In this document: positions 1 through 8,485 of the stretch, one piece after another
How the letters are laid out: the number at the start of each line of letters is the position of its first letter
Position numbering within the stretch: position 1 is the first letter of the stretch
NCBI RefSeq assembly: GCF_017876095.1
Contig: NZ_JAGINM010000017.1
Span: 1 to 64,000, forward strand
From: Azospirillum agricola
Lineage (GTDB): Bacteria > Pseudomonadota > Alphaproteobacteria > Azospirillales > Azospirillaceae
Direction: 5' to 3'
Length of the DNA stretch: 64,000 bases
Translations under genes and position numbers: made by a program
Notes under the pieces: generated by a model
Told to the model about the DNA's origin: nothing
The model's database searches: none
Seen by the model: only the letters and a program-made list of their open reading frames with translations

Positions 1-1447
1 TCCCGTGGACTCCCTGGACAACGGGCTTCTGCAACTGGAAGCGTGGCTGGAAATTGGACGCCGATGATGGCTGGTTTTTCGAGGCCGATTGACAGATCGA
101 CAACCCCAGACCGACACCCCGCTTCTGATCGTGATCCGGATTGTCGAGCTGCTGGAACTCCTCGAAGATCCGCCGCTGGCTTTCCTTGGGAATGCCGGGA
201 CCGCTGTCCCACACCTCGATTCGCAGGCGGTCGCCGGACTGGCGCCGGCAACCGACGACCAGCCCACCGCGCTCGGTGTATTTCAGGGCGTTGGCGATCA
301 GGTTGCGCAGGATTCGCTCCAGAAGCTGAGAATCGCTGTGCACCTGCAAGGAACAGGGAACGATCCGGAAGCGCAACCCGCGCATCTCCGCCTGGAGCAC
401 GAACTCGTGGCGGATACCGTCGAGCATCGCGTTCATCGACACCGGCCCGAAATCCGGCTGCAGCACCCCGGCGTCGAGCCGGGCGGCGTCCAGCATCCCG
501 TCCAGCAGGGTGCGGATGGTCAGGTGGGCGGCCATGACGCCGCCCATGATCTTGTTCTCTCCCGGCCCGACCCGGTGGCGCAGGACGTCGAGGAACAAGC
601 CCAGCGACATCACCGGCTGGCGCAGGTCGTGGCTGGCGGTGGCGAGCAGCCGCAGCTTGTCGGCGTTGGAGGCCTGGGAGGCGCGCAGTTCCGCGTTCGA
701 GCGTTCGAGCGCGAGGTTGGCGTGCTCAAGCTCCGCCAGGGTCACGCGCACCTCCTCGTCCATGGCGCGCATCTCCTCCAGCGTGGCGCGGAGTTCCTGG
801 GTGGAGCGGCCGTGCTCCGCCGAATGATGGTCGAGCGCGCGCTCGCGCAGAACCAGCATCTCGGACAGCAGGTCGACCCGCTGCAAGGCGGCCTCGTAAC
901 GGCCGTTCAGGAGCGCCAGTTCGGCGCGCTGTCGCTCGATCGTCGCGTCGGCCTCCCCCTGCCGGATTTCCAGATCCTCGACCAAGGTCAGGGTTTGCTC
1001 GTGCTCGCCGGACAGCCGGCGGGACTCCCGATGCCGCCGCTCCTGCTCGTCATGGGCGATGCAGACGAAATGATCGGTGCCGCCATGCCGCCCGATCAGC
1101 GGCGTGATCAGGAGCGAGCAGGCATAGCGCTCCCCGTTCTTCCGGCGGTTCAGCAGCGTGGCGCGCGCCGGTCCGCCGGCCATCAGGTCCCGCCTCAACG
1201 CCGCCACGGCGTCCCGGTCGGTGTCCGGTCCTTGCAGGAAACGGGGGGAACGGCCGACGACCTCTTCCGGCGCGTAGCCGGTCAGAGCGGTGAAGGCGGG
1301 GTTGACGTAGCGGATGACCGGTCCGGGCGCGTCCAGATTGACATCGGTCACGATGATCGCACGGTCCATCGCGTCCCACAGAGGCTGGATCACGAGGGGA
1401 CAGGATTTGCGCTCCGGTCCAATCTCGGTCAATGGCGCGTCCGACAT
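1..1447 (-). CDS. PAS-domain sensor histidine kinase (runs off left edge)
   Basis: This is a soluble sensor kinase with no membrane segment. The start is ATG 1447, preceded by a GGGAGGGAG ribosome site. An N-terminal PAS domain (about residues 20-135) belongs to the LOV-like subgroup, but the flavin-binding Cys position reads GRSPRFLQG (Pro), so photochemistry is not expected. A coiled coil follows (about 140-240), then a HisKA domain with SHDLRQPVMSLG and an HATPase with the GVGLGLSI box at positions 98-118. The last roughly 30 codons before the edge do not resemble the usual end of this domain. It lies downstream of and co-directional with the CheR-PAS gene, so the two probably form one signalling unit. 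Confidence 0.85.
   Translation of the reverse strand, partial: MSDAPLTEIGPERKSCPLVIQPLWDAMDRAIIVTDVNLDAPGPVIRYVNPAFTALTGYAPEEVVGRSPRFLQGPDTDRDAVAALRRDLMAGGPARATLLNRRKNGERYACSLLITPLIGRHGGTDHFVCIAHDEQERRHRESRRLSGEHEQTLTLVEDLEIRQGEADATIERQRAELALLNGRYEAALQRVDLLSEMLVLRERALDHHSAEHGRSTQELRATLEEMRAMDEEVRVTLAELEHANLALERSNAELRASQASNADKLRLLATASHDLRQPVMSLGLFLDVLRHRVGPGENKIMGGVMAAHLTIRTLLDGMLDAARLDAGVLQPDFGPVSMNAMLDGIRHEFVLQAEMRGLRFRIVPCSLQVHSDSQLLERILRNLIANALKYTERGGLVVGCRRQSGDRLRIEVWDSGPGIPKESQRRIFEEFQQLDNPDHDQKRGVGLGLSICQSASKNQPSSASNFQPRFQLQKPVVQGVHG
2..67 (+). CDS. 3' end of an unidentified plus-strand gene (partial)
   Basis: A 21-codon open stretch enters from the left edge and stops at TGA 65-67. 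Its peptide (PVDSLDNGLLQLEAWLEIG, then two Arg) has the amphipathic, non-repetitive composition of a real C-terminus. It runs against the histidine kinase gene on the other strand, whose reading diverges from its family just here, so it may be the tail of a transposase or another inserted gene. I cannot name a family from 21 residues. A chance open frame remains possible in GC-rich DNA. Confidence 0.3.
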   Translation, partial: PVDSLDNGLLQLEAWLEIGRR

Positions 1448-1519
1448 CGTTCCGCTCCCTCCCGTGGCGCGGGTCGGCCCCGTCGTTCGGAACAGCGCCC
1501 GCATCGTCGGTCTTCCCAA

Positions 1520-1550
1520 CAGGAACCGCGCATGTCCTGCGTGGTTCCTG
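1520..1550. repeat. Inverted repeat between kinase and CheR-PAS genes
   Basis: Arms CAGGAACCGCGCA and TGCGTGGTTCCTG pair at 12 of 13 positions around a 5-nt loop. It sits in the 197-nt gap between two co-directional minus-strand genes. No T-run follows on the minus strand, so it could be an mRNA processing or attenuation hairpin rather than a standard terminator. Confidence 0.55.
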
Positions 1551-1633
1551 TCTTGCACAGCGGAGGTCCGCCGCCATCCCTCGCCTTCCTCCTATGAACC
1601 CCGCCACCCCACCGGAAGGCGTAGCGCGAAAGG

Positions 1634-3928
1634 TCAGGCCCCCGTCACTCTCCGGCCTCCTCGCCGTCGGCAGGCACCGTCATGCCGATGCGCTGCCGCT
1701 CCGAGATGCCGTGGACCAACGCCACCAGGATCGGCGGCTGCTCGTTCCCGAAGAACTGCATGCACATCTCCACCGGGTGCCGGTTCCCCCCCGCTTTCCA
1801 TGACCGTCTCGAAGACGATTTCAGTCTTGGCGCCGGACAAAAGCGGGCTGACCAGCTGGCCAAGCGTCTCGGCGTCGGTTTCCGGCATCAGCTCGTGCAG
1901 GGCGATCTGCTTCAGCGCGTCCAGGGAATGGCCGAGCTTGGTTTCCGCGCCGCGGTTGACCAGCAGGAAGCGGAAGCTCAGCGGGTCGAGGAAATAGACC
2001 TCGTTCAGGGATTCGCCGATGATCCGGCCGAGGTAGCGGATGTAGGTCTCCGCCCGCGCCCGTTCGGTGATGTCCTCGATGATCAGGACGACGCCGCGGG
2101 TGTCGCGGTCGAACAGCAGCGGCGACAGCCGGATCCGGCAGTCGATCCGCCGCCCCCGCCGGTCCATCGCCTCCAGCTCCATGGTTTCGGCGGCGCTGCC
2201 CTCGTCGAGGATGGTCTGCAACGAACGGCGCAGGCGCTGCACCGGCAGGCCGATGTCGAGGGCGGGGAAACTCTCGCCGGCGACCTCCTCGCTGCGCAGG
2301 CCCCAGACATTCTCGCTCCAGCGGTTCCAGGACCGCACCCGCAGGTCGCGGTCGAGCACGATGATGCCGACGTCCATGCTGCGCAGCACCGATTCGGAGT
2401 AGCGGCGGTACTCGCCGGCCTCCTCGCTCTGGCGGCGCATCTCCTCGTTGGCGACCTCCAGCTCCTCGTTGGCGACCTCCAGCTCCTCGTTGGCGGAGCG
2501 GAGCTCCTCGTTCATCGTCTCCAGCTCCTCGTTGGTGGACTGGAGTTCCTCGTTGGTCGTCTCCAGTTCCTCGTTGGTGGACTGGAGTTCCTCGTTGGTC
2601 GTCTCCAGCTCCTCGTTGGAGGACTGGAGTTCCTCGATGGTGGTTTCCAGGCTCTCCTGGGCCGCCTCGATCTCCTGCTGGAGCAGGAAGATGCGGCTGG
2701 TGTCGGTGAAGCTCAGCAGGGTGGCGAAGGTCCGGCCGTCGCGGCCGTAGAGGGGGGCCGCCTCTATGGTCAGCCGCACCGGGTCGGCCGGCGGGCGGGA
2801 GAACTCCTGGTGCTCGATGCGGACCGTGCGGCCGGTGTTCTGCACCTCCTCGATCTTGCTGCGCAGCTCCGCCGGACGGTAGGAGATGGTCAAATCCTGG
2901 AAGGGGCGGCCGATGTCGGTCTCGGCCAGTTCGAACAGGCGGCGGGCCTGGACGTTGGCGAAGATCAGCTGGCCGTCGCCGTTGACCGCGATGTAGGCGG
3001 TGGCGCTGCCGTCGATGATGCTTTCCAGCAGGCGTGTCTGCTGGTTGGTCCGGCTGTTGTAGGCCTCGGTCGCCAGCGACAGGCTGCCGCCCGCCGTCCG
3101 CCGCCATTCCTGCGGCACCTTGGCGAAGATGCGGCTCTTCAGGTCGACCGGCTCGAACATCTTGGAGCGGGCGAGCTGGGTTTCCGCCTTGCCCAGGAAC
3201 AGGAAGCCCTCGTTGACCAGCGCGTAGTGCAAACGCGGCAGGACGATGTTCTGGGTGTCGCTTTCCAGATAGATCAGCAGGTTGCGGCAGATCAGCAGAT
3301 CGATCCGCGAGATCGGCGCGTCGTGCACGATGTTGTGCCGGCCGAAGATCACGCATTTGCGCAGCTCGCGCTGAAACACGTAATGATTGTTGGTGCGCTC
3401 GAAGTACTTGTCCAGCAGAGCCCCAGGCACCGTCTCGACGTCGCGCGGCGCGTAGACCGCGTGCCGCGCGATGTTCAGGGCGGCCTCGTCCAGGTCGGTG
3501 GCGTAGATTTTCACGCGCCGGCAGAAGTCGGCGCTGCCCATCGCCTCGGCGAACAGCATCGCCAGCGAATAGGGCTCCTCCCCCGACGCGCAGCCGACGC
3601 TCCAGATGCGGATCTGGCTGCGGTCGCCCTTCCGCGCCAGGATGCGGGGCACCACATCGCGCTTGAGGATCTCCCAGGCCTCGGTGTCCCGGAAGAAGGA
3701 CGTGACGTTGATCAGCACCGTGTTCAGGAGATCGATGAATTCCTGCGGATGGGCCTCGAGGAAGGCGTGGTATTCGGTGAAGTCGTCGCAGCCGACCTCC
3801 TCCATCCGCCGGCGGATGCGGCGTTCCAGACTGGTCCGCTTGTAGCCGCGGAAATCGATGCCGCGCCTCTCCTGGATGTGCTGGATCAGATTGGAGAATT
3901 CGGGGTCGGTCGTTTCTTTGCGGGTCAT
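1634..3928 (-). CDS. CheR methyltransferase-PAS protein, frameshifted near the C-terminus
   Basis: The enzyme is predicted to methylate receptor glutamates using SAM. The CheR N-terminal helices are at about 1-75 and the SAM-binding domain at 75-270 (VGCASGEEPYS at 111-121; NLLIYL at 216-221). PAS domains are at about 300-412, 510-625 and 632 to the end, with a heptad coiled coil (NEEL repeats, 425-500) between the first two. There is no kinase domain; a kinase gene follows. ATG 3928 is preferred over an upstream start at 3985 because CheR homology begins directly after it. After Gly714 the third PAS fold is lost: seven C at 1786-1792 (G7 on the coding strand) shift the frame. With six G the protein would continue NRHPVEMCMQFFGNEQ... 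and stop at 1645, giving about 760 residues, a normal PAS end. This is either a sequencing error or a true slippage mutation. Confidence 0.85.
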   Translation of the reverse strand: MTRKETTDPEFSNLIQHIQERRGIDFRGYKRTSLERRIRRRMEEVGCDDFTEYHAFLEAHPQEFIDLLNTVLINVTSFFRDTEAWEILKRDVVPRILARKGDRSQIRIWSVGCASGEEPYSLAMLFAEAMGSADFCRRVKIYATDLDEAALNIARHAVYAPRDVETVPGALLDKYFERTNNHYVFQRELRKCVIFGRHNIVHDAPISRIDLLICRNLLIYLESDTQNIVLPRLHYALVNEGFLFLGKAETQLARSKMFEPVDLKSRIFAKVPQEWRRTAGGSLSLATEAYNSRTNQQTRLLESIIDGSATAYIAVNGDGQLIFANVQARRLFELAETDIGRPFQDLTISYRPAELRSKIEEVQNTGRTVRIEHQEFSRPPADPVRLTIEAAPLYGRDGRTFATLLSFTDTSRIFLLQQEIEAAQESLETTIEELQSSNEELETTNEELQSTNEELETTNEELQSTNEELETMNEELRSANEELEVANEELEVANEEMRRQSEEAGEYRRYSESVLRSMDVGIIVLDRDLRVRSWNRWSENVWGLRSEEVAGESFPALDIGLPVQRLRRSLQTILDEGSAAETMELEAMDRRGRRIDCRIRLSPLLFDRDTRGVVLIIEDITERARAETYIRYLGRIIGESLNEVYFLDPLSFRFLLVNRGAETKLGHSLDALKQIALHELMPETDAETLGQLVSPLLSGAKTEIVFETVMESGGEPAPGGDVHAVLRERAAADPGGVGPRHLGAAAHRHDGACRRRGGRRVTGA
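2441..2640. repeat. 21-nt tandem repeat coding the NEELxxT coiled coil
   Basis: About nine to ten units of roughly CTCCTCGTTGGCGACCTCCAG stand in tandem inside the CheR-PAS gene. Each encodes one heptad, NEELETT, NEELQST or NEELEVA. Alternating units are nearly identical at DNA level, so 42-nt expansions or contractions are possible. Confidence 0.85.
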
Positions 3929-4093
3929 AACGGTACAATTGCCTTGGATCGGCGAAGGATAGCCATGGCGGCGCGCGCCTGACAAGCGGCCCGACGGTTC
4001 GGCTGCGCAATGAAGCGGACGGGAGAAAAGGGGGTCTGCCGGGATTGTTTCCCGAACGGCGCAACGACCGTTCCGAGCGGATGTTGATGTCCC

Positions 4094-5122
4094 ATGAACA
4101 CGCGCGACATCCTTGTCATCGGGGCTTCGGCCGGCGGACTACAGGCCCTGACCCGGCTGTTTTCCGACATGCCGGCCGGTTTCGGGCCGACGGTCTTCCT
4201 GGTGCAGCACGTCACCCCGGCGGGACCGAGCCAGTTGCCGCAGTTGCTGGAGCGCTGCCGCTGGCTGCCCGCCTTCCATCCCGAGGACGGCGAGCCGATC
4301 CGGCCCGCGCACATCCATGTGGCGCCGCCCGACCGCCATCTGCTGGTCCGCGACGGCCGGGTGCTGGTCCGGCGCGGCCCGCAGGAGAACCGGACGCGGC
4401 CGGCGATCGACCCGCTGTTCCGTTCGGCCGCCGCCGCCTTCGCCACGCGGGTCGTCGGCGTCGTGCTGACCGGCATGCTCGACGACGGCGCGTCGGGTCT
4501 GCACGCCATCCACCGCTGCGGCGGCCTGACGGTGGTTCAGGATCCCGAGGACGCGGATTGGCCGAGCATGCCGCGAAACGCCATCGCCCACACCCCGGTC
4601 GATCACGTCGTCGCCATCGACGCGATGGCGGCCCTGCTGGTTCGGCTGGGCCGCGAACCCGCCCCGGAACGCCCGGACATCCCGCCGGACATCGCCATCG
4701 AGGCCCGGATCGCCGAAAAGGAGCTGACGACCACGGCGGCGGACACCAAGAAGGTCGGACGGCCGACCACACTGGTCTGCCCGGATTGCGGCGGCGGCCT
4801 GTCGGAGATCGCCAACAGCCCGGTCATCCATTTCCGCTGCCAGGTGGGGCACACCTACAGCGCGGAAACCATGGTGCAGGCGCAGGGGGAGGCGATGGAG
4901 AAGGCGCTGTGGGTGGCCCTGCGCACCCATGAGGAACGGATCGAGCTGTTCACCCGCCTCGCCGACCATGCCCGTTCTCGCGGCCACGACCGGGTCGCCG
5001 CCAGTTGGGGGCATCAGCTTGCCGAGGCCCGATCGAACGTCGACGTGCTGCGTCGGGTGCTGTCACAACCGGAGGTGAAGGACGCCCTGCCGACGGCGCA
5101 GCCGGACGGACCGCCGGCCTGA
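4094..5122 (+). CDS. CheB-type protein-glutamate methylesterase without receiver domain
   Basis: This 342-residue protein is predicted to demethylate or deamidate chemoreceptors. The catalytic triad of CheB is visible: Ser12 in GASAGG, His39 in VQHVTP and Asp131 in LTGMLDDGASG. There is no N-terminal receiver, so activity is not gated by a covalently attached phosphorylation domain. A C-terminal part (about 225-330) holds a CPDCGG...FRCQVGH cysteine/histidine cluster that looks metal-binding, then a helical tail. It is divergent from the CheR-PAS gene with 165 nt between the starts. In many alphaproteobacteria CheB and CheR-PAS-kinase are one polypeptide, so this looks like the same system split into separate genes. 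Confidence 0.9.
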   Translation: MNTRDILVIGASAGGLQALTRLFSDMPAGFGPTVFLVQHVTPAGPSQLPQLLERCRWLPAFHPEDGEPIRPAHIHVAPPDRHLLVRDGRVLVRRGPQENRTRPAIDPLFRSAAAAFATRVVGVVLTGMLDDGASGLHAIHRCGGLTVVQDPEDADWPSMPRNAIAHTPVDHVVAIDAMAALLVRLGREPAPERPDIPPDIAIEARIAEKELTTTAADTKKVGRPTTLVCPDCGGGLSEIANSPVIHFRCQVGHTYSAETMVQAQGEAMEKALWVALRTHEERIELFTRLADHARSRGHDRVAASWGHQLAEARSNVDVLRRVLSQPEVKDALPTAQPDGPPA

Positions 5123-5124
5123 CC

Positions 5125-5162
5125 CGCGATCCTGACCGGTGATCCTGCCCGGCGATCCTGGC
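5125..5162. repeat. Short degenerate tandem repeat
   Basis: Three consecutive units of about 13 nt share GATCCTG and flanking CGG (CGCGATCCTGAC, CGGTGATCCTGCC, CGGCGATCCTGGC). They lie between the cheB-like stop and the convergent response-regulator stop. No function is evident. Confidence 0.5.
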
Positions 5163-5190
5163 CGGGTCTCCGACCCAAGTCCGCCGGACC

Positions 5191-5964
5191 TCAGGGCGCC
5201 GCCAGCCCCGCCTTCATCGCGGCCAGCGCGAGCTGGGTCCGGTTGCGCGCGCCGAGCCGCTGCATGATCGCGCGCAGGTGCACCTTGACGGTGCCCTCCA
5301 GCACGCCGAGCTCACGGGCGATCTCCTTGTTCGAGCAACCCTCCAGCAACAGCCCGAGCACCTGCCGCTGCCGGTCCGTCAGTTCCGCCACCGGACCGCC
5401 GCCCGTTCGCGCCGGCTGCCGGATCGGCGTGGCGGACATGCTGGGCATCGGGCGCCCGGCCAGCGAGCGTGGCGGAGCCGGCGCGTAGATTCCGCCGCCG
5501 AGCACGATGGGCAGGGCTTGGTCCAAGACGACGCCGTCGCATCCCTTCGACACGAAGCCGCGGGCACCGGCCTGGATGCACCCCGCGACGATACCGCTGC
5601 CGCTGGCCCCCGAAACGACGATCACCGGGACGTCGCCCGCCGCCTCCAGCATGGTCGCCAGCCCGCCCAGCTCGTCCTCCGCCTCCATGTGCAGATCGTA
5701 GAGCACGGCCGTGAGGTCCGGAAGCGCACGGACCTTGTCCAGCCCCTGCGCCAGCGACCCCGCCTCGGCGACGGCCGCGTCGGGGTAGCGCTGCCGGATC
5801 GCCAGCGACAAGCCGTAGCGCACCAGCGCGTGGTCGTCGACGATCAGGAAGCCGTGGCGGGGCTCCCCGTCTCCGTCGGCGTTCCCCTTGAAGGGCGCCG
5901 TGGACTCCAGCTTGCCGGCGTCGATCCTGTAATGGGCCTGATGAGCCAAATCCTCTCCTCCCAT
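5191..5964 (-). CDS. NarL/LuxR-family response regulator
   Basis: An N-terminal receiver has FLIVDDHALVRYG at 39-51 and phospho-acceptor Asp90 in VLYDLHME. A C-terminal LuxR HTH (about 190-250) contains LTDRQRQVLGLLLEG and NKEIARELGVLEGTVKVHL. It is predicted to activate or repress transcription after phosphorylation by a kinase in this cluster. The residue after DLHM is Glu rather than the usual Pro. ATG 5964 has no obvious ribosome site; an in-frame TTG at 5949 is preceded by GGAGGAGAGG at good spacing and may be the true start, shortening the protein by five residues. It is convergent with the CheB-like gene. Confidence 0.88.
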   Translation of the reverse strand: MGGEDLAHQAHYRIDAGKLESTAPFKGNADGDGEPRHGFLIVDDHALVRYGLSLAIRQRYPDAAVAEAGSLAQGLDKVRALPDLTAVLYDLHMEAEDELGGLATMLEAAGDVPVIVVSGASGSGIVAGCIQAGARGFVSKGCDGVVLDQALPIVLGGGIYAPAPPRSLAGRPMPSMSATPIRQPARTGGGPVAELTDRQRQVLGLLLEGCSNKEIARELGVLEGTVKVHLRAIMQRLGARNRTQLALAAMKAGLAAP

Positions 5965-6116
5965 GTACCGCGTCCGGTCAGTCGATGCGGCAGGGCCTGC
6001 CGCGCCCCGTACTGTAGGGGGGCGGCAAACACAGCATGAACCTTCCATCGGATGGTGCGGCGGGCTCATTCGGGGTATGGCGGCGGGCATCGCCTGCCCC
6101 GGCGGCCCTTCCCCCC

Positions 6117-7289
6117 TCACGGCTTGAGCACGACCTTGATGCAGCCGTCCTGCTTGTCGCGGAAGGTCTTGTACATGCCCGGCCCGTCCTCAAGCTTCAC
6201 GGTGTGGGTGATGACGAAGGAGGGGTCGATCTGGCCTTCCTGGATGCGCTCCAGCAGGTCGTCGGTCCAGCGGTTGACGTGGGTCTGGCCCATGCGCCAG
6301 GTCAGTCCCTTGTTCATCGCCATGCCGAAGGGGACCTTGTCGATCAGCCCGCCATAGACACCGGGGATCGACAGCGTGCCGGCCGGACGGCAGACATACA
6401 TCATCTCGCGCAGCACATGCGCCCGGTCGCTCTCCAGCATCAGCGCCTGCTTGGCGCGGTCCATGATGCTGTCCAGCGTGGCGGTGGCGTGCGCCTCCAT
6501 GCCGACCGCGTCGATGCATTTTTCCGGCCCCTTGCCGCCGGTCAACTCGTTCAACCGCTCGACGACGCTCTCGTTCGCGAAGTCGATGGTGACGGCGCCG
6601 CCGGCCCTGGCCATCGCCAGGCGCTCGGGCACCTGGTCGATGGCGATGACCTGCCTGGCGCCGAGCAGGATGGCGCTGCGGATCGTCATCTGCCCGACCG
6701 GGCCGCAGCCCCAGATCGCCACCGTGTCGGTCGGCTCGATGTCGCACTGCGCCGCCGCCTGCCAGCCGGTCGGAAAGATGTCGCCGAGGAACAGCACCTG
6801 CTCGTCGCTCAGTCCCTCGGGGATCTTCACGTGGGTCTTGTCGGCGAAGGGCACCCGGACATACTCGGCCTGCCCGCCGGCGTAGCCGCCGGTCAGGTGG
6901 GTGTAGCCGAACAGTCCGGCGGTGGCGTGGCCGAACAGCTTGTCGGCGGCGGCCTTGTTGCGGTTGGAACGCTCGCAGACCGAATAGTTGCCACGCCGGC
7001 ACTGGTCGCACTCGCCGCACCAGATGGTGAAGGGAACGACGACGCGCTCGCCGACCTTGAGCGCGCCCTTGGCCTCGGCGCCGACCTCGACGACCTCGCC
7101 CATGAACTCGTGGCCCATGATGTCGCCCTTCTCCATGCCGGGCATGAAGTGGTCGTAAAGATGCAGGTCGGACCCGCAGATGGCGCAGGAGGTGACCTTG
7201 ACGATGGCGTCGCGCGGATGCTCGATGCCGGGATCGGGAACCGTGTCGCAACGGATGTCGGCGGTGCCGTGCCAGACCAGGGCTTTCAT
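6117..7289 (-). CDS. Zinc-dependent alcohol/formaldehyde dehydrogenase-like protein
   Basis: This 390-residue medium-chain dehydrogenase has the catalytic zinc site (Cys38 in CAICGSDLH; His60-Glu61 in GHEF), four structural zinc cysteines (Cys91, 94, 97, 105) and a Rossmann NAD(P) motif (WGCGPVGQM). The extended insert and C-terminus match the formaldehyde dehydrogenase-like (FDH_like) subgroup. The substrate cannot be fixed from sequence. The next gene upstream on the same strand, 43 nt away, encodes an SDR, so the two probably form one transcript for alcohol/aldehyde metabolism. Confidence 0.88.
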   Translation of the reverse strand: MKALVWHGTADIRCDTVPDPGIEHPRDAIVKVTSCAICGSDLHLYDHFMPGMEKGDIMGHEFMGEVVEVGAEAKGALKVGERVVVPFTIWCGECDQCRRGNYSVCERSNRNKAAADKLFGHATAGLFGYTHLTGGYAGGQAEYVRVPFADKTHVKIPEGLSDEQVLFLGDIFPTGWQAAAQCDIEPTDTVAIWGCGPVGQMTIRSAILLGARQVIAIDQVPERLAMARAGGAVTIDFANESVVERLNELTGGKGPEKCIDAVGMEAHATATLDSIMDRAKQALMLESDRAHVLREMMYVCRPAGTLSIPGVYGGLIDKVPFGMAMNKGLTWRMGQTHVNRWTDDLLERIQEGQIDPSFVITHTVKLEDGPGMYKTFRDKQDGCIKVVLKP

Positions 7290-7332
7290 GCTGTGCTCCG
7301 GGACTCGTGGGGAAGGAGGTGCGCGCGGCCGG

Positions 7333-8124
7333 TCAGTGCTTGCCCGATCCCGGCTCGGCCATCTTGCGGTGCTGCTCGGCCAGGATGCCCGAGGGGGTTA
7401 CGGCAGCCATGGCGGTCTGCAACTTGTTCTTCCAGCCGCTGACCACGTCGCCGTCGCCGTTCATCATCGCCTCGAAGCCGGTCTTGGCGACGTCGGCGGG
7501 GTCGTCCTTGGTGTCCTGCCCGACCTTGGTGTCCAACATGTCGGCGCGCTCGAAGAACTCCGTGTCGGTCGCCCCCGGCATCAGGCAGGTGACCGTGACC
7601 CCGCTGTCCTTCAGTTCGCTGCGCAACGCGAAGGAAAAGGAATCGATGAAGGCCTTGGTGCCGTTGTAGACCGCTTGGTAGGTGCCCGGCATGAAGCCGG
7701 CGATCGACCCGGTGATCAGGATGCGGCCCTGACCGCGCGCCCGCATGGTGCGGCCGACGGCGTGGATCAGGCGGAGGGTGCCGGTGACGTTGGTGTCGAT
7801 GACGTGCTGGGCTTCGCCGAAATCCTGGTCGAGAAAGCCGTGCCCCAGGCCATGGCCGGCGTTGGCGAGCAGGGCATCGACCGGCCGACCCTTCACCGCC
7901 GCGCACAGCTTGTCCACCCCTTCCGGGGTGGCGAGGTCGGCGGTGACCGTTTCGACCGCGGCGCCGAGGCCGCGCAACTCCTGCGCCGCCTGTTCGATGG
8001 CGGGATCGTCGGCGGCGATCAACAGGTCGAAGCCGTTCTGCGCGCACTGCCGGGCCAGTTGGCGGCCGATGCCGCTCGACGCGCCGGTGACGATGGCGAA
8101 GGATCGCTGCGCTGCGTGGGCCAT
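7333..8124 (-). CDS. SDR-family oxidoreductase
   Basis: This is a 263-residue classical short-chain dehydrogenase. The cofactor motif TGASSGIG is at 13-20, NAG at 88-90, and the catalytic set is Ser140, Tyr153 and Lys157 (YNGTK). An acidic residue at the end of the second strand (AADDP) suggests NAD(H) preference, which is inference. It is followed by the zinc dehydrogenase on the same strand. The start ATG 8124 gives the expected family length. Confidence 0.9.
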   Translation of the reverse strand: MAHAAQRSFAIVTGASSGIGRQLARQCAQNGFDLLIAADDPAIEQAAQELRGLGAAVETVTADLATPEGVDKLCAAVKGRPVDALLANAGHGLGHGFLDQDFGEAQHVIDTNVTGTLRLIHAVGRTMRARGQGRILITGSIAGFMPGTYQAVYNGTKAFIDSFSFALRSELKDSGVTVTCLMPGATDTEFFERADMLDTKVGQDTKDDPADVAKTGFEAMMNGDGDVVSGWKNKLQTAMAAVTPSGILAEQHRKMAEPGSGKH

Positions 8125-8182
8125 GGGAATGTCCTTGCTCTGAGCAGGAAGAGAAAATCCGTGGAATCCGGATCCTACGGCA

Positions 8183-8210
8183 GGAAGGCCGCCCGTCCGG
8201 GCGGCCTTCC
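8183..8210. terminator. Strong GC hairpin downstream of the KGG-repeat gene
   Basis: GGAAGGCCGCCC and GGGCGGCCTTCC pair perfectly over 12 bp with a GTCC loop. It lies between the KGG gene stop and the SDR start, both on the minus strand, so it probably separates the two transcripts. The T-run is weak. Confidence 0.6.
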
Positions 8211-8245
8211 CTCATCCATTCAGGTCCATTTCGGAAGACGGGAGC

Positions 8246-8485
8246 TCAACGGTTGCCGCCCTGGTTTCCACCACCCTGGTTCCCGCCGCCCTGGTTCCCG
8301 CCGCCGTGGCTGTGTTCGCCGCCCTTGCGGCCCGCTTCGGCGGCGCGTTCCGGATCGTTCTTGAAGTTGCCACCGGAAACCTGACCACCCTTGTGGCCGG
8401 CCTCGGCCGCCCGCTCCGGATCGTTCTTGAAGTTGCCGCCGGACTGCTGACCGCCGGCACCCTGTCCCTGGTTCGGATTGGCCAT
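8246..8485 (-). CDS. KGG-repeat general stress protein
   Basis: This is a 79-residue very hydrophilic protein. It has two near-identical 22-residue repeats (SGGNFKNDPERAAEAG, then H/R-KGG) and a glycine/asparagine-rich tail (GGGNQ repeats). It matches the stress-induced KGG motif family related to Bacillus GsiB, thought to act as hydrophilin-like desiccation or stress protectants. ATG 8485 has an ACAGGAGA ribosome site 6 nt upstream and is preferred to the longer frame. I saw no EcfG-type promoter upstream. Confidence 0.88.
   Translation of the reverse strand: MANPNQGQGAGGQQSGGNFKNDPERAAEAGHKGGQVSGGNFKNDPERAAEAGRKGGEHSHGGGNQGGGNQGGGNQGGNR

Noticed and set aside
1180..1447. LOV photoreceptor in the N-terminal PAS
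   Set aside because: The flavin-binding Cys position is Pro (GRSPRFLQG), which is common in non-photoactive PAS domains.
1682..3982. 766-codon plus-strand open frame antisense to CheR-PAS
   Set aside because: Its repeats (LLVGGLEFLVG) mirror the NEEL repeats of the true gene and it has no family features; high GC keeps it open.
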